Shown: one piece after another, positions 10,672-23,196 of the stretch | Layout of the letters: every line of letters starts with the position of its first letter | Numbering within the stretch: the stretch's first letter is position 1 | NCBI RefSeq assembly: GCF_963678635.1 | Contig: NW_026971379.1 | Location: forward strand, 64,001-121,802 | Reading direction: 5' to 3' | Length of the DNA stretch: 57,802 nt | Source: Symsagittifera roscoffensis | Lineage: Eukaryota; Xenacoelomorpha; Acoela; Convolutidae | The notes under the pieces: model-generated | Told to the model about the DNA's origin: nothing | Database searches by the model: none | What the model saw: only the letters and a program-made list of their open reading frames with translations | Position numbers and translations under genes: made by a program

Positions 10672-13600
10672 TTATTTCAAAATATTAAATGACAGAGTTT
10701 CCGGTTTCACAAACAACTTCAGGTCAGCATTCATCATTGGTTTTACAACACATTCCTCAAAATTAGACTCATTTTCACCAAATTCATTTATTTTGACATT
10801 CATCACATCTGCATTAGACCAAACTCGGGTAATTCTAGAGTTCAGCTCGGATACACTTTTGCCAATGTCCACTTTATGCAAATCTAATTTCATTTCAGGT
10901 GTTGAAGAAATAACGAAACTCAATTCAGTAATCGAATCGATATTTTTAGCAACCAACGCGTGAATTTTGATCAACTCTTCCAAAATAGCCAGATGTTCTT
11001 CCGGCGAGTTCTTTTTCAGTGATCGCTTCTTCCTGTTCAGCTTTCGGCTAGATGAAGCTGAGCTCTGACTGCTTGATGTGCGTTTGGAGGTCTTCGAAAT
11101 TGTAGAGAACTCTGATATGGTTCCGTCGCCGTAGGCTCCGATTTCTGAAAGCATACTCTTATTAGACCTGTAATAACTGGTTTACACATCACCTTATTAT
11201 AAAGCTCAACTGAACTTATTCATTGAACGAGCCATACTGCAGAAGCCAAAACAAGTTCCTGCGAACCGAATTCAAAAATCATTATCTTCATTTCCTTGTT
11301 CACTGAGATTTCCACATTGAGATTACGAACATTTGAGATCTCCTAAACCTGTGAATTTTGATAAAGGAAGCAATGAATGGGATACGTTCTAGCGATGTGG
11401 ATAAATTTATCGCCCGCACCGAAAAAACAGATAATACGGCTCTAATGCGGATCTAGGATTTTCTCGAGGGGGGGGGGGGGCGGATTTTCAAAAAATTTTC
11501 GAAAATGTTGACCTTTTTTAGGTTGATGTTCCGAGCTCTCCTAAGGCACTAAAAAGACGCAATTTTGGCCAAATTTGCCCACTTTCTGCGCCGCAGGCAA
11601 ATTTTTGAAAAAACAGGTCAAAAACGCCTTTTTTGGGCACTTATTGGAAAATTTTGACAAAAAAATGCGTTTTTTTGGCGCGCGCTCCCCCTCAAAGTTA
11701 GTGTATATTGGCGCCCAAGGGAGTCGGTCGGCCAAAAATGCATTTCTTAAAACCCTTTGGTTCGGCAGGGGGTCAAATCCCTGAGGGGGGGGAGTCCGCC
11801 TTTCCTTAATCCGCCCCTGATGGGACAGTAAAAAAATCAAGAAATACTGCCACCTAGAATTAGTACCTGGATCTTGCAAACTGAGAGCCAGCCACTGTTT
11901 TTTCTTCTCAACCACCTCTTCCATCCGATGGGCCAAAGACTCCACCTCCCTCACCTTCTCTCCAACCACAACCACCAATTCACTGAGACCAGATTCCAAA
12001 CTGGCCATAAGCACTGGGACTAGCTGGGTAGTGCGTTTACTTTGCATCACGAACTCAGAGGCTAAACTCCAGGCATTGTTTCGTGTTAGGAGCTCCAGAG
12101 CCGACTCCTCGTCGAAACCTATCCAAACAAAAAGATATTGGACAGAGCCGAAGCGGATACAACATAAACATAGAATGAAAATTTGGACGACAGGAAATGA
12201 GACGCAGCCAATGAGTCGAAAAAAAATGTCAAAAGCTTAGTCTCCATTTGACTTGAATGAAGTTCATTTCGAGAAAAAAATTTTAAGTCAGGCGATTACT
12301 AGTGTTGCATTGGCATAAGAATAAAATTTTTCTGAGCGTTAACTGAGCCGACAAAAATTGGACAGACACTCGTTAATCCGAAAAATTATATTGATAATTT
12401 ACTTTAAGCTGTGAATGAACTAGAAACTGGAACTTTGTAAGTCCCCGTCCTCGAAAGACACATGTATGAGAATTTTTGCACATCATAAGACGCAACATGA
12501 TGAGACTAAGCCAACATAGTGTAAGCCGAAACCTTTTAAGCCGAATAAAGCGAGAAAAAAAAGCTGATTAAACAAATTAGAATTTAATTAAAACGCAAAC
12601 ATAGCAAATGAACTTGAATGGAACTCAAAAAGTGCACATTTTCCTAAGTCATTCAAAAATGCAGTAATGTGTATGAATGCACTAATACGTTGTTATGGAT
12701 GATTTAAAGACTTTCCTGAAAAAAAATCATCACGAATTAAATAAGAGTTTGAAAAGACGAAACCACAGAGCTCACAAAAAGATTCAGTGATTCTATTACA
12801 AAAGTTACACATTGTTAACCTGTAAAACATTACACTCAGAAAAATTTCGCGTGTACTCCGCAATTGTAACAGAGGCAAAGCGGACCTTCGCATCCCTTGC
12901 CATACAACGCAAGCCCAGCAATGCAAGCTAGCGAATAGAAAATAGGACGAAAATAACAAAATCGAAAAAATATACAATCTGCGAAAAAACTAATTAAATT
13001 CAGAAAAATAGTCAACAAACATCTTAAAATAATACTTTAATTTTTCAATAGTGGTAGATTTTTCAAGTTGATAAAAAGTTAATTGAGCCAAAAATGACCG
13101 CTCATTGAGCCAAAAACAAAAATATGGCATAAGAAATTGTTGACATACATTTTTTTGAGTAATTAAGTTTTACAACTTTGAACTTTTGCAAGACAACCTC
13201 CCTGATTTTTAATCGACCATTTTTGACCTTAAAGCGGCACAAACGAAGGTATCTAAGCCGACAACACATGAGCCGAAGGAAACTTTTAAGCGAAACAAAA
13301 ACAATTACAAAAAATGAAAATATGCAAAGTCAGGGCTATCAATTTTATAAATTACAGGAAAACATCAAAAACACTTGAATCTCCGGCGAAAATTGCTGAA
13401 CGGACAAAAAGTCTGCAAAATGGCAACTATGCCGACAAAACATTAGCAAAAAATTAATTCTATTTTTCCCGGAATTTTTTTTTAGAATTTCATACATTCT
13501 GCAACAAAGGTCCGCCTGGGACTTGAGCCTCAAAACATAGGGCACAGAGAGAAACGTGTTACCTCTACTTCAAGTGTGAAGCAGTCCCAAAATTCACTTA

Positions 13601-16600
13601 TAAAGTAACTTAAATTTCAACTTGGAGTAAAGTAACTTCAATTTCACCAGATGTAGGAAAAGTTGTACATGGGAAAAAGTCTAATTCCCGATTAAAGACA
13701 CTAGCTTTCGCAAGAAGAAATATCGAACACTGCTTCATTTTTTTAGATATAAGGAAAAATGATTAATTATTTTTAGAAAAATTGAAGAATCACTTCGATT
13801 ATTGACATTTCGCTTCAGAAAGAAAAAACAATCTATTAATTCTCCAATAGTTGAAACAACCACAATAAACTATATACAAACCTGACATAATGTCGGCAGC
13901 AGCTCTTAACATTCCCATCGATTCCAGACCACTCACTAACTGTTCCCGCTTTTCAAAGAAATCAGGAACATTTTTTGCATTCAATCTCTTGAACTGAACC
14001 AATGCAAAATCATACTTTCGAGCTGCACAGAATGCTTCAAACGCATCACTAAATTTTTTCAATTTTGCATACAAACAACCTGCTTTCAATAACTTTCCGT
14101 CTTTTGACAAAATTAGGGCGTATTCTTCTGCTGTAGCCTGCCATTGTTTAGAACTCTCAGGTAAAAATAATTCCAAAGCAGCTACGTAAAGTGAATGCGT
14201 CTTCACGTATTTAAAGACCTGCTCGAAGTTCGAATTGATCTTATGAAGACTTTTCAAAGCTTTTTCGTGATGACGTAAATAATCGTCAATGTTGAACTGA
14301 ATTTCGTCTTCTGATTTGCCTTTAAACAAGTTATTTATTAGTGGAAGAAACTCTTTTGGGTCTTTTTTGGACTTTTCCAACATTCGAAGCACCAGTTGTT
14401 TATCGTACATTGAAAGCGCAATGTCGAATAATTTGTCAACATCTACGAGTAGTAGAAAGAAATCCAGACCGGCGGTTTTGCAGTTTTCAAGACTGTCGTG
14501 TTTCTTAATCAACTCAAGAGCACTTTTCGGTTGTTCCAACTTCACATGGAGCATTAAGAGACTGAGGTAGTAAGTCTTGAACAGATTTTCGTCGTTATGA
14601 ATCATTTCTATCATGCGAGTACATATTCTTTCCACTTTCCCCGTAGTCGGAACTGAAACAAAGGCAATTCGAATTACTTTTTTTTTCTGTCTGGTTGCCA
14701 TTATTCTAAAACTAGAAATCAAGATGTAACGAAAATCAAACGACAAAAAAAAAGAAATGGAAGTGGTGTTCAACCACCTCACAGCCCAAAGTGTCCCCTT
14801 TTGATACAATTTCACGACATCATTTTTGGCTCAGACCCTAAACTTTCCTTTGGCTGACAGAACCTAAATTTTCTTTTGGCTGACCGATCCTAGATTTTTC
14901 TAAGGCATCTTTGGCGTCAATATATAAATTTTGAGGGGGATGCACTCGCAGAAGAAAAAAACGTCTTTTTTCAACATTTGCCTGCAGTGCAGAAAGTTTT
15001 ACCAAGCTAGGGTCGTTAGGGTGTCAATAGATAGCCCGGGAAATCAATTTTGTCACTCTAAAAAATCTAGATAAATTAGATAACTATGCACTAAAATATG
15101 CGACCGTGGGTTCATTCTGCGATCATTCTGGCAATATGTTATAGCAAGGGTAGTATCAAAATATCAAAAACAAGTGACGGGGGCATTTATTCTTGAATCA
15201 AATTTTAAAATGGGTTAACTTACCTGTTGTGTTGCGTTTGAACTGCAGCTGTGATGGAGTGTCCTTCAATTCCGAGATGAACAAATTTAGCAGGTGGTGT
15301 GAATTGACAGATGACAAAAGAGATTGAAGAGAAGACAAAAAGGCGGAGAAGTCACCGTCACAGATGATGTTCATATCCAGTCTGTGCTTCTCACACAGCT
15401 AGAAACGATTCAACAGCTTTTCATGCACATCAAAGCTTAACATTGCTTTCATTTTGTTTCGGCTTCAATTTGCAAAAAAATACTATTTAAGTTAATCAGA
15501 AGATCATACCTTGAAAGCTTCCAAGAACTGTTTTTCCTGCAATTGCTGCTCAATAAGATTAATCAACAGAGGTTTTGGATGTATACACTCCAAATTTCCT
15601 CTCGGCATCTGAAGCAGCACTGAAGTTCCCTTCTGTACAACTCCCGATATCTTTGCGCCTCTCTCAATTTTTCTTGAATACCATTGGCTGCTATCAGTTT
15701 TATCTGAACCAATCAGATCGTTCAAAGCTACTATAAATAGACGGTGTGATAGAGTCGTGAACAGAAGGAATTTGTTGGTCTGAATTGAAAAACTAGTTGC
15801 CTCTTCGGAAATTAAAGTTTCATTTAAATACAAATAGCGATTATTAGCACATCCAAAAATTATGCAAACTTCATTGACAACAAATGTTTTAATATGATTA
15901 CAAGGCTTGGGAAACTCAGTAGAAATAAAACTCAAATCATTTCCAGATAGCTTCATAATTTTTCCACTACTTAGAGAAAGGTAAGCTTCATAAAGAGTAT
16001 CGGTAACCAAATCACTGGAAGCTGCTAAAGCGAAGCACAATTCATCTGAGGGCAAATCGAAAGTCTTTTTCACTTTAACAGAACCCGTAACATAATCTAG
16101 TTCAAGTAGTAAAACCTGTTGAGCACTAGTTTCGTTTTTTGACTCAATTATACAGCAAATGATATTCTTAGTCAAAGCAACCCAATTAAATGGGAGGAAA
16201 CAAATTGGCGACAACAAAGAACTGTAATGAAACTTTTGGAGCAATTGAGGAAAATTTTTGTAGTTGAAGGTCGTCTTGCCATAAGAGAATTGTCTATTTA
16301 AAACACAGCCAACAGGGATATCGGATACGCACTCAAAAACAAGAATACTTGACTGAGTAAAAAGGAAAAGATTGATTCCGCTCATACATCGGTACAAAAT
16401 AGGCTCCTCTAAATCTATTTCATAAAAACTCATTGGCGGTGGAACTATCAGCTCATCATATGGAGTACACATTAACTTTGCTCCGTTTATAACAGCAAAT
16501 ACTTCAATAGAAGAACTTTCCAAAGAGTCCTCTTCAAAAATCCATTCGAAACTGTAAATGCATGAATTTTTCAAGGCAATTGTGAGATGGTAAGGCCTAC

Positions 16601-18727
16601 TTGGATCTAACGCATAATCTGCACATTTTTCAGGAAGATTGTAACTTTGAACAAGATAATAGAGATAATTACTTCGATGGTATATTTTCATTTCAAATTC
16701 ATTTTTTTCTATCGAGTCGCCGGTTTTCTCTGTGAATACGAACAACAGCTCAGAAGTAACGCTGTAGAAAATCTAAAAAGACATATACCATTCGATCAAG
16801 CTTCTTCAAAAGATGAGAGCTAATAATAAACAAGGATAGCCGGTTACTGTGCAATTGGAACAGAATGTTCCGACCATAGTTTTAGAAAAATACAACAAAG
16901 TTTTTTCGGCGTGATGTTTTTTCGGTGTCGTGTTTTTTCGGCGTGGTGTGATGAAAGGAGCTGGACAAAAACCAGGAGCTTAGGTATATTTTACGGTCAT
17001 AGTAAAATAAGCAAATTAAAAAACACTTTTCTAAAAAAAATTTTTTTTTAGAAAAGTTACTTAAAAATGAAAAAAAAATAGCACAAAATTTATTTTTTCC
17101 AGTTTTGCAAATTTTTGAACTTTTGAAAATTGTGATTCCAAAATGGCGCTAAACTACTCAAAAAAAATCAACGTAACTAAATTTTTACGTTTTAAATTCA
17201 GGTATTGTATACTTCTAAGCAGTTAAAATAAGACTGCTCGCTCGCTTTATTCGCTCGGAATAAGACGGGAAAACAAAAAATTCAAACCGGTTTTCTCGAC
17301 ACAGGAGAACATTTTTTGAAATGTGGTTCGAATCACGGCTGCAAGAGCTGTTATATGATATATCACTCAACCCAGTCCGATGATTATTTGTGGTACCTGA
17401 TTTTGCGTGGAAAACAGAAAGAAAAAACTACAACACACCCGAATACACAAAAAACCAACCTTGTATACACAAACACACCCGAATACACAAAAACAAAAAA
17501 CCAAAACAAAAAAAACAACCTTGTAGATGGCAGTATTCTTGTTTTGGTCGACAACAAAGCTCCCGTGATTGAGGCAATTTCTCTCAAAGAAATTGACTAT
17601 GCATGATCCATTGGCGCTTCTTCCATTCGTTGCAATCAAATCACCACAAGGTCTGAATGCGACCAAACTACCAGGGCTCACGTCTGCTTTTAGTTCATTG
17701 GAGCACAAATGGGTTCCTTCTCGGTCAAAAATGGAGAGTCTACGTGAGTTAATTTTCTTGTCAAAGTAGCTCACGGCAAAAATGTCAGATCTATCTCTCC
17801 ATGTTACAGCACAAGGTTCGGATTCCTTAAATATAAAAACTAGTTCAAAGCTATGACGAGGTCGCAAAAAAGATCATATCCTTTATTCAAACATACCAGT
17901 GAATCCTCCTCTGACAAGAGAGCTCCATCTCCAGGCTGTTGTTCATTCCTTGCCTTTTGCTTTGCCCCCGCACCTGTGAATTGTGTTTCTTCGGTTCCCC
18001 ATCCCACATTTTGCTTAATTTCGGACGCAGACGCGAGATTGTTTAGATTTATTTCAGCTACCATGTCGTAATTCGAGTCCAGGATTGTGAGAACTTTCGA
18101 TTCACTCACCGCTAGTAATAGTGACTCATCTGGGCTCCATGATACATGTTCCAAACTATCTCCAAAACTTCCAACGAGTTTGATATCTAGAGCATAAGTC
18201 TTACATGATATCTTTTAGCCAAGCCCAAAGCAAACGCTTAAATTGAAAGACAAGGACAAAGCACGAACAAAACGATAATCAAAACCTGTTTTGCAATAAT
18301 TTTTATGGTCAGTAAATACCTGCCCTTTTTTCCTCAAAAAGTGCTATTTTTTGAAAATTCGAATGAATTACATCAATAACTAGTCCCGCTTCATTTGATT
18401 GGTCGCAGCTGCACATCACACCTCTAAAATGAAGAAGTTTAAACTTCTATTACCTTCATCCAAATAACTTGAAGTCAGCTGCATATCACCATTTTGTCTT
18501 ATCAGCATGATGGAGTTTTCGAGAAGACAAAAGTGCATTTTCAATACATCATCAAATGAAACAGGTATCTCTCCCACTGGAACACTACTCTTTCGGTTCC
18601 AATTTGCTATTATGCCGTTAACAAAAGTGAAAACATCTGAGCTCATCCCACCACATATTCTTATTTCATTTGAAGCATCAGGTGAAACTTCGCTGTGTGA
18701 GCAAAACTTCAACTTCAGAAGAGTCAT
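10672..18727 (-). CDS. ELP1: Elongator complex protein 1 (ELP1/IKAP), eight exons
   Basis: ELP1 is the scaffold of the Elongator complex, which makes the cm5/mcm5 modifications of wobble uridine in cytoplasmic tRNAs. Exons in transcript order: 18454-18727, 17897-18186, 17520-17825, 15510-16772, 15224-15398, 13882-14652, 11867-12118, 10672-11144. All junctions are GT-AG and phase-consistent, giving 1267 aa, close to animal ELP1 proteins at about 1300. An in-frame TAG lies just upstream of the ATG. Recognisable ELP1 blocks are WSPDESLLLAV and NVGWGTEETQF (propeller 1), VPPPMSFYE, QMPRGNLECIHPKPLL at the propeller-solenoid junction, LLVDVDKLFD and KKDPKEFLPLINNL in the solenoid, and the basic RKLNRKKRSLKKNSPEEHL near the C-terminus, corresponding to the tRNA-binding region. 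No frameshift or internal stop is present, so it looks functional. Introns carry repeats. An optional 102-base in-phase segment (18320-18421) is discussed in the findings. Confidence 0.93.
11440..11825. repeat. Probable repeat insertion in ELP1 intron 7
   Basis: The segment lies between exons 7 and 8 of ELP1 and differs in composition from the rest of the intron. It starts near GGATCTAGGATTTTCTCGAG, has a run of about 14 G, and ends GGGGGGGGAGTCCGCC...TTAATCCGCCCCTGATGGG, so G-rich and CCGCC elements flank both ends. It contains GCGCCCAAGGGAGTCGG. It looks like a short non-autonomous element of unknown class, with no coding capacity I can support. Confidence 0.4.
12866..12910 (-). repeat. SINE 3'-tail fragment in ELP1 intron 6
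   Basis: AACAGAGGCAAAGCGG followed by CTTCGCATCCCTTGC matches the tail consensus of the tRNA-derived SINE seen at 3119 and 19268. No tRNA-like head is attached, so the copy is 5'-truncated. Confidence 0.55.
13240..13720 (+). repeat. Dispersed repeat family B, copy 1 (in ELP1 intron 6)
   Basis: The blocks AAGCCGACAACACATGAGCCGAAGG, GGCAACTATGCCGACAAAACAT, TTTCCCGGAA and GGGAAAAAGTCTAATTCCCGA recur in the same order at about 20570-21150. A weaker copy lies near 12480-12560. There is no ORF. It could be an old satellite or a decayed DNA element. Confidence 0.5.
16918..17450 (+). repeat. Dispersed repeat family A, copy 2 (in ELP1 intron 3)
   Basis: Collinear with 777-1290; shared landmarks are listed there. 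It lies wholly inside the 747-bp intron 3 of ELP1 (16773-17519), just downstream of the GTTGTT donor on the minus strand. It is followed by a short (CCGAATACACAAA)-type direct repeat near 17437-17500. Confidence 0.75.
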
Positions 18728-18867
18728 TCTGACCTAAAAACGAGATAACATTCTATAGGGGCAACCGAGAAACATGTTAGATGAGTTTAATTTTGCTGAC
18801 TAACAATCAAATTGAAGTTTTTATTTCTACTGTTTGTTTAAGCTGCACACCGGCATCGATAGTATTT

Positions 18868-18910
18868 ATACACAGAGGCGAAGCGGAGCTTCGCATCACT
18901 TGCGATACCC
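18868..18910 (-). repeat. SINE 3'-tail fragment
   Basis: ACACAGAGGCGAAGCGGAGC then TTCGCATCACTTGCGATAC matches the tail shared with 3119, 12866, 19268 and 19844. It is 5'-truncated, with no tRNA-like head. Confidence 0.55.
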
Positions 18911-19267
18911 CAAAAAAGGAATTGCAAGCCAGCAGACAGAAAAGAAAGCAACTGAGTCCCAAAACGAAAAAATTTTTCGAGGAAAACAACTGAAAAACTT
19001 CAAAATGTTGTGTGGAATGATAATCTACTTTTCGACAACACATATTCGGAAAACACACATTCGACGGTCTATAGCGAAAGTACCAAAACAGTTTTTGAGA
19101 TAAGCAAAAATGTTGCCATGAATACCTTTGAACTGTACACTCTATTCTGAGATTTTAGGTCGAAAGAAATTAGATTTCATAATCGATAAAAATACCAAGT
19201 GATTCAAGTGACTCTGTTAAACCAGTTGTTAATCTGAAAAGCCTATTTTCCTATTTGATAATGCTTG

Positions 19268-19410
19268 CTAATAACAGAGGTAAGGCTTCGCTTCGCAAAT
19301 ACTAGCCAAGGCTCGAAATAGTAATAATTCGGCTAAGTCTTGGATTCGATCTGCGATATAGAGATTATGAGTCTAATGTACTAACCACGAAGCCACGGAC
19401 GATTTGTTTG
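19268..19410 (-). repeat. tRNA-derived SINE, near-complete copy
   Basis: On the minus strand the head reads CGTCCGTGGCTTCGTGG (A-box-like), then TTAGACTCATAATCT, a Met-type anticodon arm, and GATCGAATCC, a B-box-like element. The body ends in GCGAAGCGAAGCC..CCTCTGTTATTA. Its length of about 140 bp and tRNA-like promoter fit a short SINE. The acceptor stem does not pair, so it is not a working tRNA gene. It gives head and tail in one uninterrupted copy and so links the head at 7086 with the tail at 3119. Confidence 0.7.
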
Positions 19411-19843
19411 TTTAACTTTACACTTATTGATCGGTGACTCTGGAGTCAAGTAGGAACGGTTTTGTTAAAAACATCGAGATTATATCGTCAGAAAATTGTA
19501 TCAAGTAAATCTTATCGTAAAAATGAGACAATTTACGTTTTATTCGACCAAATGTCATATTAAAAATAAATGATTTTGCATAGCCAATTGACTGGGCAAA
19601 ATTTTTACTGAAATCATTTTCGTTTACTCTGCTTGGATTGTGGGATAAAACTAAAAGGTTAGTTCTTTTTCTATTAGATGCAGAGTTGATATCAATCCAT
19701 CAACTGTCATAAACTTTAAGCAGATTATTTAATTCTTGACGTAAATTTGAGTTCGACTTTTTAGGAACTAACTCATGACGCCGCCTCCTTTTGCTTTCGT
19801 GTTGGATTTTAGCGCTGTCGCATCTGCATGAAACAAATTTTTA

Positions 19844-19892
19844 ACACAGAGGCGAAGCAGAGCTTAGCATCACTTGCGATACAACTAAAGCG
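19844..19892 (-). repeat. SINE 3'-tail fragment
   Basis: AACACAGAGGCGAAGCAGAGC then TTAGCATCACTTGCGATAC matches the SINE tail consensus. No tRNA head follows. Confidence 0.55.
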
Positions 19893-19974
19893 TACCATTA
19901 CAAGCTAATAAATGGTCAGTGAGATGGAAATATTTAAATGGGAAAAACTGAAAATACCAAAAAAGCTATCTCAA

Positions 19975-20440
19975 AAACAGACAAGAAACACAACCACCTG
20001 CAAAAATCACGCTTTTAGTATTTTCCGAGCGTCTACTAAGCTAACAACACGTGGTTGGGCACCAATTGATTCAAAAAGAAAAATGAAATGTTTGTCATAA
20101 AAATTCAACATTTTATTTGTAAATACGAAAACAGCAATCCCAAAAAAAACAACAGACGAGAATTACATCAACTAGCATCAAGCAAGCTTTCACTAAATTT
20201 CTAGCGTCCAGTAAAACTGCAGCACGTGATTAGACGCCCATTGATCCTAAAACATAACTGCCAAAAGAAATCGTTGTCATAAAAGAATTCGACATTTTTT
20301 TTTTGAAAAACGAAAATTCAAATCTCTGAAAGAAAGACGAGAAACACAGCCACGAGCATAACACGAGCTTTTAGTATTTTTAAGTGTTCATTAAGCCCAT
20401 AGCTCGTCAATCGAGGACAAATATTCCTAAAACAAAAAAT
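19975..20440 (+). repeat. Tandem repeat, about 2.5 units of roughly 185 bp
   Basis: Three successive blocks share GACGAGAA(AC/TT)ACA, a CACGCTTTTAGTATTTT-like stretch, GCGTC(T/C)A, and CAACACGTGGTT or GCAGCACGTGATT followed by (C/G)ACGCCCATTGAT-like sequence and TTGTCATAAAA.TTC(A/G)ACATTTT. The third unit is partial. No ORF is supported. Confidence 0.6.
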
Positions 20441-20569
20441 ATCCCAGCAAAAAAATCTCATAGAAAAATTTGAGAGATTAAAAAGTTTCAAGTGTTAAAC
20501 TTTCTAGTACCAGTCGAGCTGACTTTAAAAAATCACTTTTTATCTTTATAAACTGATGCGAAATAAGTT

Positions 20570-21150
20570 CAATAAACCGACAAAACAAGAAACGAAATCA
20601 ATTAAAGCCGACAAAACAACAGACGATATCTTTTAGGCCGAAAAAAATTTCTAAGCGACAAACAACCAAAAAATCGGAAAATAAACCGGTAAGGTATAGT
20701 AATTTTCAAAAACCTACAGGAGTTAATCAACGGCACTTGCGACTATACGAAAAAAGGTCACAGCGGAAAAAAATGTCCGGCGGCAACTAAGCCGACAAAA
20801 CATAACCCGACAAATCAATATTTCCCGGAAATAAAATTTCAACTTGAGACACTGAAAAAAAAACGTCGGGCCTGAACAAAACCAACTGCATTAACTCCAG
20901 AACAATTGCTATGAGGCCTTAAAGTTGCTAAGGTTTGATAATTAGGCATTATCACTTTCGGATGTTTAAGAAAACTTGTTTACGGGGAAAAAAGTCTGGA
21001 TCCCGACTAGAAGACAATTTCTCTCGCAGGTGTGACCACAACATATTATATTTAAAAATCACAAAACTTTCTCTGTTACGAAAAAAAATCTTACACAAGC
21101 AAGGTAAAAAAATAGTGGCAACTAAGGCGACAAACTATAAGCAGACAACC
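20570..21150 (+). repeat. Dispersed repeat family B, copy 2
   Basis: It has the same ordered blocks as 13240-13720: AAAGCCGACAAAACAAC, GGCAACTAAGCCGACAAAACAT, TTTCCCGGAAAT and GGGGAAAAAAGTCTGGATCCCGA, then again TGGCAACTAAGGCGACAAA. No coding potential is supported. Confidence 0.5.
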
Positions 21151-22408
21151 CATTGGCAGATCACTTTTTGATATTAAATATTTTAGGTTTGGAAAAACAG
21201 ATCCTGACCAGATTCGAGCATAGTCCTTTAGCCGTCCACTAGTACCTATCGTATCCAGTAGTTTAATTTGAATTTACAAGAAATTAAGCAAACTTGGTTG
21301 CCGCAGCAAGGAAAGCTGCAGAAATGATTCGGTGAATTTGCTAAACTAGTTGTTAATTGGAAAAAAGTCTATATTTCAGTTTGATAATGCTTGCTAGTCG
21401 CAAGCGTAACTACTAAGAGTCCAAAAAATTTGGTCGTTTGAGTCAATTCACCACGTTTCCGAAGAGATAAGAGTTGTGCTTTCACCAATCGTTTTCACAA
21501 ACGGTTTAAGTTCTGAATGTTTCCTGGTTATGCTTCTGCATTTCAATTCGAATTGTTGTACTGATACAGGATAAAATGCATAATTTTAAAAATTGAACTT
21601 CTACCAAAACAATATTGTATAATATTAAATATTTTGAGATATTTCAATTGTCCAAAGAAGGAAACATTTTTCTCACAAAACATTATGGAGTTGCCGCTTC
21701 CGCAATAAACAAAACTTGGATCCAGTTCTTTCGATTGAACTCATTGTCTTAATTGAGAGTGCAAAGGTCAAAGGAAACGTCAAAAAATTCAGCAAAAACA
21801 TCCAAAAAACAGAAGTGTGACTTTTCCGAAGACAATATTTTTCGCTGTTAAATAATGTTAGTTGCCGCTGAAACAAAAATTTTTTTTCACACTTATTTTC
21901 TCCAGTGAGACCAGGTAAAAATCTAAACATGTCAAAAAAAACTAAACAGAAAAAAAACTAAACATGTTGTTCAAATATTTCATCCTGAGTTCGTTCGAAG
22001 GCTGTGGACAGCGGGGAGGGGGAGATAAAATGAAAAAAGACAGGAAGATCATGCAAACAGAAAAAAGGGTGGTGTTTCTATTGATACTACTTTTCGCAAA
22101 AATGTAACAAAACCTTTGAGAAAATGAGAAAAACAAAGTATCGCAATAAGTGAAAAAACTTTACCAAGCGTCTCAAAAAAATACAATTTATGTCGAATCC
22201 CATGGTTTATCATGACATATCATTTTATTAAACAAATCTTCTAGGCAAACATGCCAAGTAACACAATTGAATTTTTAATTAGCAACAGAACGAACTTAAA
22301 TTAAGAGGCTGATTCAAAGCCGTTAATCATTGAGAAGACAACAATTAAATCAAAAATATTTTCATACAAAATTAATTTAAAAAAATTGAAGTCACCTTAC
22401 TCAAAAGA
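21151..22408. other. Non-coding AT-rich DNA
   Basis: No gene or RNA is seen. A segment near 21800-21880 resembles one unit of the 9105-9745 array (GTGACTTTTCCGAAGAC then GTTGCCGCTGAAAC). The remainder is AT-rich with no feature I can support. Confidence 0.4.
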
Positions 22409-23196
22409 TGTAACATTCGCCCGGAAGTACATATCGACGGAAAATAAAGATAGGTTGTAAAACGACTGGCTAGCACCTAGCGTCTAAACACAGCTCAACA
22501 TGCATTTAACCGTCTCTACCGAAGCCAGAACTTTGTGTGGTCTTTTTAACATCGGGTCGACAAAATCGTTACTGTTTTGGGCTATTGGCCGGAACGCTCA
22601 GATTAACTTAGTTACATGCAAAAATAGTGAGCTCATGGCTGGGTCTCAGTATCCCCAGACCACGAAATCACTCCTAAAAATAGGGCTACTACTTATTTAT
22701 TACATTACGATTGTTTTTTATCAGTAGATAAAAATCGTCATTACCATCGGAGTTGGATCAACCCTTTCCCTCACTTCCTAGCTTCTCATTATCTGAAATA
22801 CCCTTCGTCCCAATACCCTTCCTGTTTCTCGAGAAATGTCCAGTAACGACTGTACAGTTACAATCGTTAAAATCAGAATGGTCTTCAAACAATATTCTCA
22901 ATTGTAATATCAATTTGTGTCGTACGATTTTCGTTCACCTCGTCTATTTCAACGAATATTGTTGTTCTGTTTTCTCTTATTTTTAGTTATCGCGAAATTT
23001 CAAGGTCTTGACGTGTCTTTATTTTGAAACGAATTTTTAAAATTAATTACGTCACGCCAAACTGAACATTCCTGATTCGTTAAATCGTTCAATTAATCCT
23101 GCTAATCTCTTAAAACTGCCAACTTTCCTAGTTTACGGTCACATTAAAGTTTCGAAGTCGCCATGCATTTTGGCGCCATTCTTGTCGAATGTCACA
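22409..23196. mobile_element. Solo LTR, same family as elements 1 and 2 (diverged)
   Basis: It starts TGTAACATTCGCCCGGAAG and ends TTGTCGAATGTCACA, the termini of the flanking 0.9-kb LTRs, and contains the same landmarks (CCCAGACCACGAAATCACTCC, CATCGGAGTTGGATCAACCC). At about 790 bp it is shorter than the 921-bp copies: the hairpin region and the 99-codon frame are deleted or degraded. No internal sequence is attached, and no clean target duplication is visible. It is probably an old recombination product. Confidence 0.8.

Noticed and set aside
19340-19410. Elongator tRNA-Met gene on the minus strand
   Set aside because: The anticodon arm resembles tRNA-Met, but the acceptor and T arms are broken and the sequence continues into a SINE body.
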